64,000 nt of DNA. Origin: Azospirillum picis (GTDB lineage Bacteria; Pseudomonadota; Alphaproteobacteria; Azospirillales; Azospirillaceae). This document shows positions 8,343 through 16,254 of this stretch, piece after piece. The notes below the pieces were generated by a model that ran no database searches, was not told where the DNA came from, and saw only the letters and a program-made list of their open reading frames with translations. Where the stretch lies: NCBI RefSeq assembly GCF_017876115.1, contig NZ_JAGINO010000005.1, positions 124,001 through 188,000 on the forward strand. Reading direction: 5' to 3'. The position numbers and the translations under genes were made by a program. Every line of letters starts with the position of its first letter. The stretch's first letter is position 1.

Positions 8343-9884
8343 GGCCACGTCCTTGCAGTACCAGACACCCCGGCCATCTCGCCCGGTGGACCATGGAAAG
8401 TTGGTATCGTTGCGCATGAGGCGCTTCATTTCCTTGCCCCAACTCGTAACGTCCGTGGCATTGCGTGGGAAGTTTTCCTGCTCCCATTCCCGGAACAAGG
8501 AGTGAAGCTCCTCAGCGCGCTTCTTCCCTTCAACCTTTGCCTGACGCGCCCATTGTTCTACAGCGCTCATGGTCCGATTTTCGCTCTGCTGCGCTGCCAA
8601 TGCCGCTGCGATGATGTCGCTAGGGTCAGGTCCCCGTTCATCGACGCTGCGCCACATCTGCTCCCAATCCAAGGCATTGATCGCTTCCCAATCCGGGCTG
8701 TTGGTGAAGGCAAGCTCAGCAAAGCGTCGAACGCCTGTTTCGTCCCGGATCAACTCGCTCAACCCCTTGTTGGTGCACCCGATGAAAGTCGCCCGCTGCT
8801 CGACGTGCTCGACATCGTTGGTCCTCATCGGACGTCGCGTTAGGACATTCGCCGTGATGATGTTCTTGACCTCGTCCATCTCAGTCCGCTTTGCGTGCCC
8901 AAGCTCGTCGAGGAAAATGGCGTAATTCTCCCACAGCTGAATGTTGCGGTCGTCGGTGATTTGCTTGAAGTCGCTGTTCGCCGCGCATTCCTCGACGGGG
9001 AGAAGCAGGTTTCGGACCAACGTGCTCTTGCCCTTGCCCTGGGCGCCGGTCAAAACGGGCATTAGGTGGTTTGTTACCGGCAACCCCAGCATCTTGCGTT
9101 TGACCTGCCAGATGAACTTGCGAAGCACTGCAACCGCGAAACCTGGGCAAGTTTCCGACACGTCGAATGCAGCCCGTTCCAGAGCGTCCCATGGCGCTTG
9201 GGCGCGTTCTTGCGCCGCCGGACCGAGCTTGCAGCCCGCAATGCGGTCAAAGATCGCAAGCTTGTGCTCCTCCCGTTGCTCCAACGCCCATTCCTGCACC
9301 GCGTCAAGAATATTGTTGTCGGAGTATCCTAGTCCCAATTCTAAGGAAAGGAGACGCAGTTCGCGCAGTAAATCGCTGACTTGCGTTCGGCTGCCTGCTA
9401 TAAGCCGGATATGATTGTCAATGCGGAGGTCACTCCGGTCTTCATCATTTATCACGGTGCTAGCCAACACTTCGTCATCAACGAGTTTGCTATATGTGAC
9501 CGGCTTGTTTCGCTTTAACAGACCACGATATGTGATCCCAATCCGCTCATGCTCGGCATAACCCTTCACGAACGCCACGACCGTCTCGGGAACAAATCCC
9601 AACCGGCTTTCGATTTTTTGACGCCGCCTTTCTTGCTTTAGCGCCCGATCGAACTCTGCGCCTTTCATGATGCGGTTCTGAGCAAGCCACTCCCGGACTT
9701 GACGGTTATCAGCACCTGGGTCTAAGTGTGTGACGACCTCGCGACCGTCTATCCGATCCCCCTTCGCATGCCTCTTTGCCAACTCAGCGATTAGCTCAGC
9801 CTGCAAATCCGCCGGGGCTGGTGCCGCCGAATGAACCATGGGCGCGTCCGAAGAAGCGCTATCGCAGCTATAATTTTCTTTCAT
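8337..9884 (-). CDS. VapE/VirE-family replication ATPase
   Basis: A protein of 515 residues from the ATG at 9884. A longer frame to 9929 exists but would run into a strong stem-loop. The second half holds a P-loop GAQGKGKST near residue 278, a Walker B FLDELG near 324 and a TFIGCTNKGL sensor motif. This is the arrangement of virulence-associated protein E ATPases found in phages and phage satellites. The N-terminal half (RQVREWLAQNRIMKGAEFDRAL...) has no clear primase motif. It probably unwinds or loads at the adjacent iteron cluster. It reads away from the regulator/Rep module. Confidence 0.8.
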   Translation of the reverse strand: MKENYSCDSASSDAPMVHSAAPAPADLQAELIAELAKRHAKGDRIDGREVVTHLDPGADNRQVREWLAQNRIMKGAEFDRALKQERRRQKIESRLGFVPETVVAFVKGYAEHERIGITYRGLLKRNKPVTYSKLVDDEVLASTVINDEDRSDLRIDNHIRLIAGSRTQVSDLLRELRLLSLELGLGYSDNNILDAVQEWALEQREEHKLAIFDRIAGCKLGPAAQERAQAPWDALERAAFDVSETCPGFAVAVLRKFIWQVKRKMLGLPVTNHLMPVLTGAQGKGKSTLVRNLLLPVEECAANSDFKQITDDRNIQLWENYAIFLDELGHAKRTEMDEVKNIITANVLTRRPMRTNDVEHVEQRATFIGCTNKGLSELIRDETGVRRFAELAFTNSPDWEAINALDWEQMWRSVDERGPDPSDIIAAALAAQQSENRTMSAVEQWARQAKVEGKKRAEELHSLFREWEQENFPRNATDVTSWGKEMKRLMRNDTNFPWSTGRDGRGVWYCKDVAV

Positions 9885-9909
9885 AATTTCTTTTGCCTCT
9901 AAACAAGAA

Positions 9910-9937
9910 GGCCCCGGATGCTGCAACATCCGGGGCC
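9910..9937 (-). terminator. Leader stem-loop before the VapE gene
   Basis: A perfect 11-bp stem (GGCCCCGGATG / CATCCGGGGCC) with a six-base loop. On the minus strand it is followed by TTCTTGTTT, only 26 bases before the VapE start. That makes it an intrinsic terminator inside the VapE leader, so it could act as an attenuator. Confidence 0.6.
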
Positions 9938-10030
9938 ATCAAGTGCGCGAGAGGCAACGCACGCACGGTAAAATCATGGATAAGCTATTGAGCTTCGTGC
10001 GCCATCACCTCTCACGTATCAGCCTGTTGC

Positions 10031-10060
10031 AGCAGACGCTTTAAGTGTCTGCTTATTTAT
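10031..10060 (+). terminator. Stem-loop with T-rich tail, plus-strand orientation
   Basis: AGCAGACGC pairs with GTGTCTGCT (one G-T pair) around a five-base loop, followed by TTATTTAT. It would end a plus-strand transcript antisense to the VapE leader. No gene was found just upstream on that strand. Confidence 0.45.
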
Positions 10061-10204
10061 ACTGTGAGCAGGTGATAGCTCGCAATATTCGGGCGTGAAC
10101 GCTACCGGGGTAGTGGCTTGAGCATCTTAGAGAGTGCATCGCAGCGTAGCACCCTGGCATCGAGCGGCTAAATACTCGAACTACCGCGCTAACAGGAGAT
10201 TACG

Positions 10205-10396
10205 ATGCGCCAGATCGACACCCAGCAGGAACGCGATGACCTGTTTCCTTGGCCCACCCCTGGCAATAGATCGATGACACGACCTGAGCTGGAAGCTCTA
10301 CGTCTGCGCGTGCGCCTTTCTGTGCAACGGGCTCTGTCTCCTTCTGCCAGCGTGTGCCATGTGCCTCTGGAATCAGGAAGCAGCGCAGGCAGCTGA
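10205..10396 (+). CDS. Small hypothetical protein
   Basis: A frame of 63 residues (MRQIDTQQERDDLFPWPTP...) with AGGAG nine bases ahead of the ATG. It contains a short helical stretch (TRPELEALRLRVRLSVQRAL). Its last 24 bases overlap the end of the convergent regulator-like gene. No family was recognised. The ribosome-binding site is the main support. Confidence 0.4.
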   Translation: MRQIDTQQERDDLFPWPTPGNRSMTRPELEALRLRVRLSVQRALSPSASVCHVPLESGSSAGS

Positions 10397-10738
10397 ACGC
10401 TGGCACGTTACTGGCAAGACATCCGGCGCACGCTTCTCGTTCCTGCGTCTTGGAGTGGTAGCGACCGCTCGAGCGCGCATATGGTCCCACATCTCGTCCA
10501 CGATGGCATCCAGGATGCCAGCCTGTTGGGTGAAGTGAGGGTCTGCGCTCAGGCGATCCGCCAAGCACTCTAGGCGCGCGGCCAACCCCATCAACGCTGT
10601 CATGTGTGGCTCTCGGTGTGTGGCGAGGAGAAAGCTGAAATAGCGCTCGCTTGCCCCAAGCCAGTCTCGGCTGAATTCCGCCTGTGTGGAACAAACGCCA
10701 AGGTTGAGCAGAATATTGTAGGTCTTCGCTGCGATCAT
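10373..10738 (-). CDS. Small HTH-like protein (DUF6626-like), possible island regulator
   Basis: A protein of 121 residues. Residues 15-60 (TQAEFSRDWLGASERYFSFLLATHREPHMTALMGLAARL) have the spacing of a Cro/CI-type helix-turn-helix. The region resembles proteins I associate with DUF6626, but this was not checked. The C-terminus is basic. It is divergent from the HUH Rep-like gene, and a palindromic TTTCGTAACGAAA lies between them at 10792-10804, so it may control itself, rep and the second copy of that site at 27011. An overlapping longer minus-strand frame is a shadow. Confidence 0.6.
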   Translation of the reverse strand: MIAAKTYNILLNLGVCSTQAEFSRDWLGASERYFSFLLATHREPHMTALMGLAARLECLADRLSADPHFTQQAGILDAIVDEMWDHMRARAVATTPRRRNEKRAPDVLPVTCQRSAACAAS

Positions 10739-10791
10739 GTAAAATCACCGTGTTGGATATAGCCGCCTTTATTTATCGAGGCGTCGGAAAT

Positions 10792-10810
10792 TTTCGTAAC
10801 GAAAAAATCC
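10792..10810. promoter_or_regulatory. Operator-like element, copy 1
   Basis: TTTCGTAACGAAAAAATCC contains the palindrome TTTCGTAACGAAA and lies in the divergent region between the HTH-like gene and rep. An identical 19-base sequence occurs at 27011-27029, in another divergent promoter region 16 kb away. A TATAAATAC run lies downstream toward rep. Confidence 0.6.
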
Positions 10811-10861
10811 CCCTGCATTGATCCGTATAAATACTATCAGCATAGTTAGGGAGAGCATTTA

Positions 10862-11446
10862 ATGGGTATGCCTGTTCGGCAGTTCACGAGGGACGAACTT
10901 CAAGCGGCGAATGCCGCATTTCAGGCCCAGACAGTGGAGCTGGTGAAGAAGAAAACGCTTGCGCCGTTGCCAAAGAGGACCACGACCATTGTTGGTGGCC
11001 GCGCGAAGTGGAAGCAAGCCTGGGTCGATCTGCTTCGGGAAAAGGGCGCGTCCCACACCGTGACGTTCGCGTTCAACAATCCCATCTCTGTGGAAGGCGC
11101 ACGCCATCGGTTTGGTGAGTTCCTACAGCATCTTGATCGCGCATTGCTCGGCCCGAGATATGCGAAGAAGCCCGATAAACGCACGTTCGCCGTAGCGTTC
11201 GCGGAGAACATCACGTCGAACATCCACCTGCACGCGGTGTTCGCCGTAGCGCCCGAGCATCAGGAGCGGTTCCTGTCGGACGCGGATGAGATTTGGGAAA
11301 AGCTGTTCCCCGGTGGCGACGTGAACATCAAAGCCATCGACGATCTCGCTGGGGCCGTCGATTACATGACCAAGCACACCAGCCACACCAGTGTTTTCGA
11401 CAGTCAAATTCTTTCGACCGAGTTTCAGCGTTCGGCGAGCGCGTAA
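10862..11446 (+). CDS. HUH-endonuclease-like replication/mobilisation protein
   Basis: A protein of 194 residues. The ATG is preceded by AGGGAGAG at good spacing. It contains SNIHLHAVFAV near residue 118, which fits the metal-binding His-hydrophobic-His motif of rolling-circle Rep and relaxase proteins. About 45 residues later comes AVDYMTKHTSH, with a candidate catalytic Tyr. An earlier strand (SHTVTFAFN) fits the fold. The protein is shorter than most Rep proteins and lacks a helicase domain, so it could be a minimal nickase for replication or transposition. The iteron cluster and VapE are in the same module. Confidence 0.65.
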   Translation: MGMPVRQFTRDELQAANAAFQAQTVELVKKKTLAPLPKRTTTIVGGRAKWKQAWVDLLREKGASHTVTFAFNNPISVEGARHRFGEFLQHLDRALLGPRYAKKPDKRTFAVAFAENITSNIHLHAVFAVAPEHQERFLSDADEIWEKLFPGGDVNIKAIDDLAGAVDYMTKHTSHTSVFDSQILSTEFQRSASA

Positions 11447-11799
11447 TCTCACCCAACATAGCACCCCAATTGAGCCTTTTGACACGCTAAGGACATCAAC
11501 GGATTGCGTTTGAACCTGGACCACATGCCCCGCATCAGCGGGGTGTGCAGTTCATCCTATTGGCAATATGGATAATAAGGCCAACAACGCACTAACAATA
11601 GAAATCCCAATAGATAGAATCTTGCCCATCTTACTAACGGCACAAACCGATCTAGCCGCCAAGCCCATTGACACCCTCAATGAAGCTCCAATCACCAACA
11701 CATTTCAATAATGCGATCAATTGATCACCCTGCATATAATGGCGACGTGTGTTGAAGAATGAGCGCACACGACACTGTTATCATTGATGATGGTTTAAT
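11447..11799. other. Intergenic stretch after rep
   Basis: No gene was recognised in these 353 AT-rich bases. The only structure seen is a GC-rich hairpin at 11528-11543 (CCCCGC-ATCA-GCGGGG, with extra wobble pairs outside). It lacks a T-run and might end rep transcription. Confidence 0.4.
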
Positions 11800-12246
11800 A
11801 TGAGAATATCAACTGATTGCAACGACAAACTGATTTTGAACGCTTATATAAGCATTCGATCTTGGCTCACAGATAGACATCACGACAGGCATCTTCTCGG
11901 TCGCGGTGTTGTCGCAGACCTTCCCGATATATTTGACAAACCCTTCCTCGGAGACACCAGCGAGATAAGGAGAGAGGATAGCACTCTGATAAAAAAGGGC
12001 ACTCTCTACGGAGCCGCCGTCAGTGCGATCTTCGGTCGGCGCCTTATAAAAATAACTATCACGTGGAGCGGTCATAATCCTTGGCAGCTGTCGGTTAGCC
12101 GATGGAAAAGCAATTTGACCACAGTACCGCGAGAAGATTATAGACTCGGTAAAGACCGTGGGGAGTTCTCTGGTAGCAGAGACGGTCTTGCGGACTGGGT
12201 AGCCTTGTGCAAGCTTGCAGATCACCCATGGACTTCAAGGGTGTGA
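11800..12246 (+). CDS. Hypothetical protein
   Basis: A frame of 148 residues with alternating beta-like stretches (RLIKITITWSG, WQLSVSRW) and no recognised family. Its stop is 10 bases before a strong stem-loop, which supports it over the opposite frame of similar length (11809-12225, minus). No convincing ribosome-binding site was seen. Base composition is lower in G+C than the flanks of the island. Confidence 0.4.
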   Translation: MRISTDCNDKLILNAYISIRSWLTDRHHDRHLLGRGVVADLPDIFDKPFLGDTSEIRREDSTLIKKGTLYGAAVSAIFGRRLIKITITWSGHNPWQLSVSRWKSNLTTVPREDYRLGKDRGEFSGSRDGLADWVALCKLADHPWTSRV

Positions 12247-12256
12247 CTGATTTGCA

Positions 12257-12284
12257 AGCCAAGGGGAGATGCTTCCCCTTGGCT
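12257..12284. terminator. Bidirectional stem-loop between convergent genes
   Basis: A perfect 11-bp stem AGCCAAGGGGA / TCCCCTTGGCT with a six-base loop lies between the plus-strand hypothetical gene and the minus-strand NADAR gene. There is no strong T-run on either side. Confidence 0.55.
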
Positions 12285-12384
12285 CCTTCCGACAAGTTGC
12301 GCGTTCCTTGCCCTCACTAATCAACTTCGCATCCGCTCTTGCCTTTTGTGCATCTGCCAAGTTTAGCATCGTTGCTGCTGTCAT

Positions 12385-12876
12385 CTACTCGGTCCCAAGC
12401 CGTCGGTATTCCTTCAATCGCAACCGCTCTTCCATCAAGATAATACCGAGCCAATTTGTCCCCACACCCAAAGGGCACTCACCCCATATTCGATCACCCC
12501 AATCGTTGCCCTCAATGAGCTTCCGATCCCCTGTAGCAAGCAGCAATCCCGCAAGCTCGGGATCAGCAAACTTCAAGCGGATCACACTCGTCATCACGTC
12601 CCGCTTGAGCTCGTCCCAATCCGAACGGACGGTCAGCTTCCGCCCTTCCTCTTTCGCGTCCATGGGATCGCATATCGCGGCAATTCGGTTTCTTTCAGCC
12701 ATATCTGTCGTCTTTGACGCCTGATAGGCGTGCTCGGTCGAGCCGTACTCAATGCCCTCCCACTCAATGCGGCATGGCCACATATTGGACAGGAATCGAT
12801 ACGGTCCTTGAAAGCTCGTTATAGGGCACGTTTGTGCCTGGAGCATTTCGGTCGGCTCTCCTTCAATCCGGATCAT
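12385..12876 (-). CDS. NADAR/YbiA-family N-glycosidase
   Basis: A protein of 163 residues from the ATG at 12876, which has GGAG nine bases ahead. Longer starts are possible. It shows the NADAR signatures FQGPYRFLSNMWPC, EYGSTEHAYQASK and WGECPLGVGTNWLG. YbiA-type members cleave N-glycosidic bonds in riboflavin intermediates, and other members remove ADP-ribose from nucleic-acid guanine. The gene is divergent from the queC-type gene with 153 bases between starts. Context suggests a role in nucleobase or NAD-linked chemistry of the island rather than housekeeping. Confidence 0.85.
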   Translation of the reverse strand: MIRIEGEPTEMLQAQTCPITSFQGPYRFLSNMWPCRIEWEGIEYGSTEHAYQASKTTDMAERNRIAAICDPMDAKEEGRKLTVRSDWDELKRDVMTSVIRLKFADPELAGLLLATGDRKLIEGNDWGDRIWGECPLGVGTNWLGIILMEERLRLKEYRRLGTE

Positions 12877-13029
12877 GCCCAATCGCTCCTTTCCCGACGA
12901 TCGCTCAGCATCATTGCATTGCACCATGATGCCGCAGCCTATGCTTGAACGTTGCCAGACGAGATGTGATTGCCTTAAATGCAATTCTGCCACGGGATAG
13001 GTTAGCCACAGACTTTTGGAGATGCAGCG

Positions 13030-13788
13030 ATGCAAGATCGCCGTTTGGTTATCATGTATTCTGGCGGACTAGATAGCCTTATCGCCTACCATTATGGCCG
13101 CTCTCAAGGATATCAGCCTCACTGTATTCATCTTAATTTCGGCCAACCTTATGCAGAGAAGGAGCTCGCGTCCATTCTCCGCGCTTCAGAGTGGCATCCG
13201 TCCGTTGATGTGCTTAATTTCCGGGAGCTCTATGACCTCTTTTCATCGCGGCTTACCAATCATATCATTCCGAGCCGAAACGTTTTGCTTGCTGTTCTTG
13301 GCTCGATGTTTGGTCCTCGTATTTGGATCAACGCACTTGATGGGGAGCAGAATGGCAAGGAGCACGACAAGAGCGAGCGCTACTTCCAAGATGTAAGCGC
13401 GCTCCTGACATTCACAAATGAGTTCTTTCAGTCTCAAACTGTTGTGGAAAGCCCATTTGCGAGCATGTCCAAAGGCGAAGTGATCCGCTGGGCTCTCGGT
13501 CATGGCATTCCACGGGAGGTGTTGTTCGACACCAGCTCGTGCTACAGCGAACACCAGCACAAATGCGGGACCTGCATCACCTGCGTGAAGCGCTATATCG
13601 CATTCCTTGAGAACGATATCGAGGAGCCGGGATACGAAGTCGATCCGCTGAAGTCTCAGTATTTCGCCGAGTTGTTGATCGAAATACCGCAGGCTCTTCA
13701 ATCCAGAGACTTTGCTCGCTTTACCGAGAAGCGCTCCGCTGAATTCATGGCTTTGATCAACAGACTGGGAGTTCCCGCTAATGGATAA
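13030..13788 (+). CDS. QueC-like 7-cyano-7-deazaguanine synthase
   Basis: A protein of 252 residues. The N-terminal PP-loop SGGLDS (VIMYSGGLDSLIAYHY) and the C-terminal zinc-binding cluster CYSEHQHKCGTCITCVKR match QueC. QueC converts 7-carboxy-7-deazaguanine to preQ0 using ATP and ammonia. None of the other preQ0 pathway genes (queD, queE, folE) is beside it, so substrate would come from the host. The stop overlaps the next start (ATGGATAA), so it is translationally coupled to a phosphoribosyltransferase. QueC-like proteins also occur in defence loci (Qat, type IV CBASS), and this may be such a repurposed copy. Confidence 0.85.
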   Translation: MQDRRLVIMYSGGLDSLIAYHYGRSQGYQPHCIHLNFGQPYAEKELASILRASEWHPSVDVLNFRELYDLFSSRLTNHIIPSRNVLLAVLGSMFGPRIWINALDGEQNGKEHDKSERYFQDVSALLTFTNEFFQSQTVVESPFASMSKGEVIRWALGHGIPREVLFDTSSCYSEHQHKCGTCITCVKRYIAFLENDIEEPGYEVDPLKSQYFAELLIEIPQALQSRDFARFTEKRSAEFMALINRLGVPANG

Positions 13789-14230
13789 GCGGCTCCTATC
13801 CTGGGAGGAATACGAGCACCATTGCCTGAAATTGGCAGAGATGGTCCTCCCCTACAACCCTACCGAGGTCATTGCCGTAGCGAGGAAAGGATTGATCCCT
13901 GCATTCCTAATTGCCAATGTATTGAAGCGGAAGGTCGGCTTCTGGTATCCAACTGAGAACAAGCTCTGTTCGTTCAACAACACCAGACTGCTGTTCGTCG
14001 ACGATATGATGGCGAGGGGGCGCACCTATCTCCGCCTCAAGGAGTGCTTTCCTGACTTGGATTATCGCCTAGCGACGGTCTTCATTGACCATGAGTGCCC
14101 GTATCGTCCCGACTACTATTCATTCGTCGCCCATGATTGGATTATTGCTCCCTTTTCAAAACGTGAGGATTCAATCCCCGGTGTTCGCCGCGACTTTCGG
14201 GAGACGGTCGAATATTTTAAGGAATGGTGA
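13781..14230 (+). CDS. Phosphoribosyltransferase-fold protein
   Basis: A protein of 149 residues with the PRPP-binding loop LLFVDDMMARGRTYLRL, where the two acidic residues follow a hydrophobic strand as in type I phosphoribosyltransferases. An N-terminal VIAVARKGLIPAFLIANVL stretch fits the usual flexible loop region. The base substrate cannot be read from the sequence. It is coupled to the queC-type gene by an eight-base overlap, which suggests that the two act on the same deazapurine. Converting preQ0 or a relative to a nucleotide is one possibility, but that is an inference. Confidence 0.75.
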   Translation: MDKRLLSWEEYEHHCLKLAEMVLPYNPTEVIAVARKGLIPAFLIANVLKRKVGFWYPTENKLCSFNNTRLLFVDDMMARGRTYLRLKECFPDLDYRLATVFIDHECPYRPDYYSFVAHDWIIAPFSKREDSIPGVRRDFRETVEYFKEW

Positions 14231-14372
14231 AAGGATTTTTCTGAACACGTTGTTGTGCGCCACATCATAGATCACATAACCAAGCGAAGACCATATCAGC
14301 CAGCACCACATAGAAAATTTGTGGAGATGTCCCGGCCCGTGTTGCAAATGGTTGGGCGCTGCTGATTAACGC

Positions 14373-14945
14373 TTACGCCGCCGCGCTCATGCTGGCAAGG
14401 GCGGTTTCATTGGCAATGGGGGCCGATCGCGCCGCCTGAAGATCCAGCAGTGCGGCTTTGAGGGCCGGCAACGGCTTGTAGGCTTTCGGGCGCTGGAGGC
14501 CCTTCTTGGCCCCCATCATGTCGGCGGCGGTTCAGCGCAGGGCCATCGAGGCATCGCGCCAACGCTTCACGTTGCGAATGACCTAGCGGATGGTGCCGTT
14601 CATGTTCTCGATGATGTTTGTGCAGGCCTGCGAGCGCCGCAGCTTCCTTGGGCAGCTTCCAGACGCGCAACGCACAGGATCTCCTCCAGCCCCTCCAGGA
14701 TGCTCGCGGCGATCCTGGGCTACTCCTTTTCCAGCCGCCGTGCCAAGTTCAGGATCAGTTAGTCGGCCTTGGCAACATCATCCATTTCCCAGACCCGCCG
14801 CAGAGTTTTGCGGACCGAGGCGTGCATCGCCTTGGGCAAGCGCTCGGTGATGCTTTGCATGCTTTATGGACTTGGCAGCGTTGAATCGGCGTGTCCTGGC
14901 CGAAGGTGCGGCGGATCGCCTTGGACAGGGCCTTGGCGCCGCTTC
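14373..14945 (-). pseudogene. Decayed IS256-family (mutator-type) transposase fragment
   Basis: Read on the minus strand the fragment gives, in order, KALSKAIRRTFGQDTPIQRCQVHK, then QACTNIIENMNGTIR, VIRNVKRWRDASMALR and KAYKPLPALKAALLDLQ. These are the C-terminal landmarks of IS256-family transposases. In-frame TAG and TGA codons and frameshifts interrupt it, and the catalytic N-terminal half is missing. No terminal inverted repeats were identified. Confidence 0.75.
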
Positions 14946-15115
14946 GGCGACCCCGACACCATTGGCCGCGAGGAGGGTCATCCGCGCCCGCAAAACGGTC
15001 CGCTAGGCGGTAGGGCCTGCGTGGATCAGCCGGTCAAGTTCGTTGCGCTCTTCGTCAGTCAGCGGTATCGGGGGGAATGGCGGGGCATCGGCAAGACTCT
15101 TGGGTGGCGTAGGAA
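14946..15115 (-). pseudogene. IS630-family transposase N-terminal fragment
   Basis: The minus strand reads LTDEERNELDRLIHAG, then a TAG, then RTVLRARMTLLAANGVGVAEAA. This is the N-terminal helix-turn-helix region of IS630-family transposases. It ends abruptly against the IS256 remnant, so two different insertion sequences have been joined by deletion. Confidence 0.65.
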
Positions 15116-15218
15116 CCCAGAGAATCATGGCTTCTTCCAAACCGCCAGCCCTTCCGACCGTCAGAGTCACCATTTCCGCCAAGGTGTACTAGGGAATGCC
15201 AAGCCAGTCTCTTTCATA

Positions 15219-15632
15219 TCATCTGAGAGCGGCGAGCAACTCGGAGAAGGTTCCGCAAAGGACTTCGGTAACGTCCGTTTCATGATTCCAGAAGACGACA
15301 TCCTTCACGGTTCTGCGCAGCCCTCGGAAGCAAAATAAATTTCCGAAGGGATCCATGCCGAAGGGGAAAAGGTTTGCCTGCGCGACAGAAGTGGCGAATC
15401 CATGTCTTGCCCCGTGGACATTGTCCTTGTCTTTAGGATTGAGGGACAGCAACCGTTCAAAAATCCGCTCCTGCCCCGAGGGAGTCGTGATGCCGTTGGG
15501 CGTTGGCCGTCCTCCGTTATTCTCAAGCACACATACAACGTAGTCCCGACCGAAGGTGATGCCCCAATCCCGCTCGATAGCCGTGATGTCGTCGGAAGAA
15601 ACAGTGTTTTTCACATATTTCCAGGTCAACAT
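15219..15632 (-). CDS. SUKH (SMI1/KNR4-type) immunity protein
   Basis: A protein of 137 residues. The ATG at 15632 has GGAGG six bases ahead. It shows SUKH-type features: an N-terminal helix, ITAIERDWGITFGRDYVVCVLENNGG, then NLFPFGMDPFGNLFCF. SUKH proteins bind and neutralise nuclease toxins of polymorphic toxin and effector systems. It follows the WHH-type nuclease by 11 bases as the last gene of the operon, so it is most likely the antidote of that nuclease. Confidence 0.85.
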   Translation of the reverse strand: MLTWKYVKNTVSSDDITAIERDWGITFGRDYVVCVLENNGGRPTPNGITTPSGQERIFERLLSLNPKDKDNVHGARHGFATSVAQANLFPFGMDPFGNLFCFRGLRRTVKDVVFWNHETDVTEVLCGTFSELLAALR

Positions 15633-15643
15633 TTGTGCCTCCA

Positions 15644-16249
15644 TCAAGTTCGCGCAGTGCCGCCACCGCCCCAGATTACACGCCCACCCGTATGCCCGGT
15701 CCCTTGGTGCGCAGCGGTGTCCACAAGTTGCATCTTCCCGGGTTCTTCGGTGTGATGCCATGTATAGCCGTCTGGCGTGTCACCGTTTGCTATTTGCTCA
15801 AGCTGTTCTTCTGTAAATTTAGCTTTGAGATCCGGATCATTCTCCACCGCATCTTTCAGCTGAGCATTGCACATAGCAATATGTTCACGATCTTTCGCAT
15901 TGAATTTGTCTTCCGGTAAATTCGCATCAAATGCAGAATCAAATTCTGGGAATACGCCTTCGTAAACTTTTCCATCATATTCTATGGTTTTTCTGACATA
16001 TGGAACACCAGTGTCCGGATGACATTGTCCTTCATAGCGCTCATTCCTGCACGTCAGTGCAACAACTTCTTCTCCCTCCTTCTGCAAAGAGGCCTCAGTT
16101 TCCTCACCTTCATTGAGGTGTCTAGTGTCGGGTTCAGGATGGGAAGGAACATCGTCGTCCCTTGATGCTTCGCGTATACGCACATCATCGCCCCCCGGTC
16201 TTTCGCTGAAAGAGCCACTGCTGGGCGACCTAATGTCCGGTGTGATCAT
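15644..16249 (-). CDS. WHH/HNH-type nuclease toxin
   Basis: A protein of 201 residues from the ATG at 16249. An earlier start at 16291 would overlap the ATPase gene. The C-terminal 50 residues (PDGYTWHHTEEPGKMQLVD, then HTGGRVIWGGG) are the WHH variant of the HNH/Endo VII nuclease fold used as a toxin tip. Before it is a Lys/Glu-rich linker, and the first 80 residues are acidic and probably disordered. There is no signal peptide and no Rhs or secretion-marker domain, so the nuclease appears to stay inside the cell. It lies between the HerA-like ATPase and a SUKH immunity gene and may be the effector of the operon. Confidence 0.8.
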   Translation of the reverse strand: MITPDIRSPSSGSFSERPGGDDVRIREASRDDDVPSHPEPDTRHLNEGEETEASLQKEGEEVVALTCRNERYEGQCHPDTGVPYVRKTIEYDGKVYEGVFPEFDSAFDANLPEDKFNAKDREHIAMCNAQLKDAVENDPDLKAKFTEEQLEQIANGDTPDGYTWHHTEEPGKMQLVDTAAHQGTGHTGGRVIWGGGGTART

Positions 16250-16254
16250 CTCTC

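Noticed and set aside
10200-10748. Minus-strand frame of 182 residues overlapping the HTH-like gene
   Set aside because: Its translation shows no domain, and the shorter frame 10373-10738 has an HTH-like pattern and fits the divergent promoter.
11809-12225. Minus-strand alternative to the hypothetical gene at 11800-12246
   Set aside because: The plus-strand frame ends just before a strong stem-loop and its translation looks more protein-like; neither is certain.
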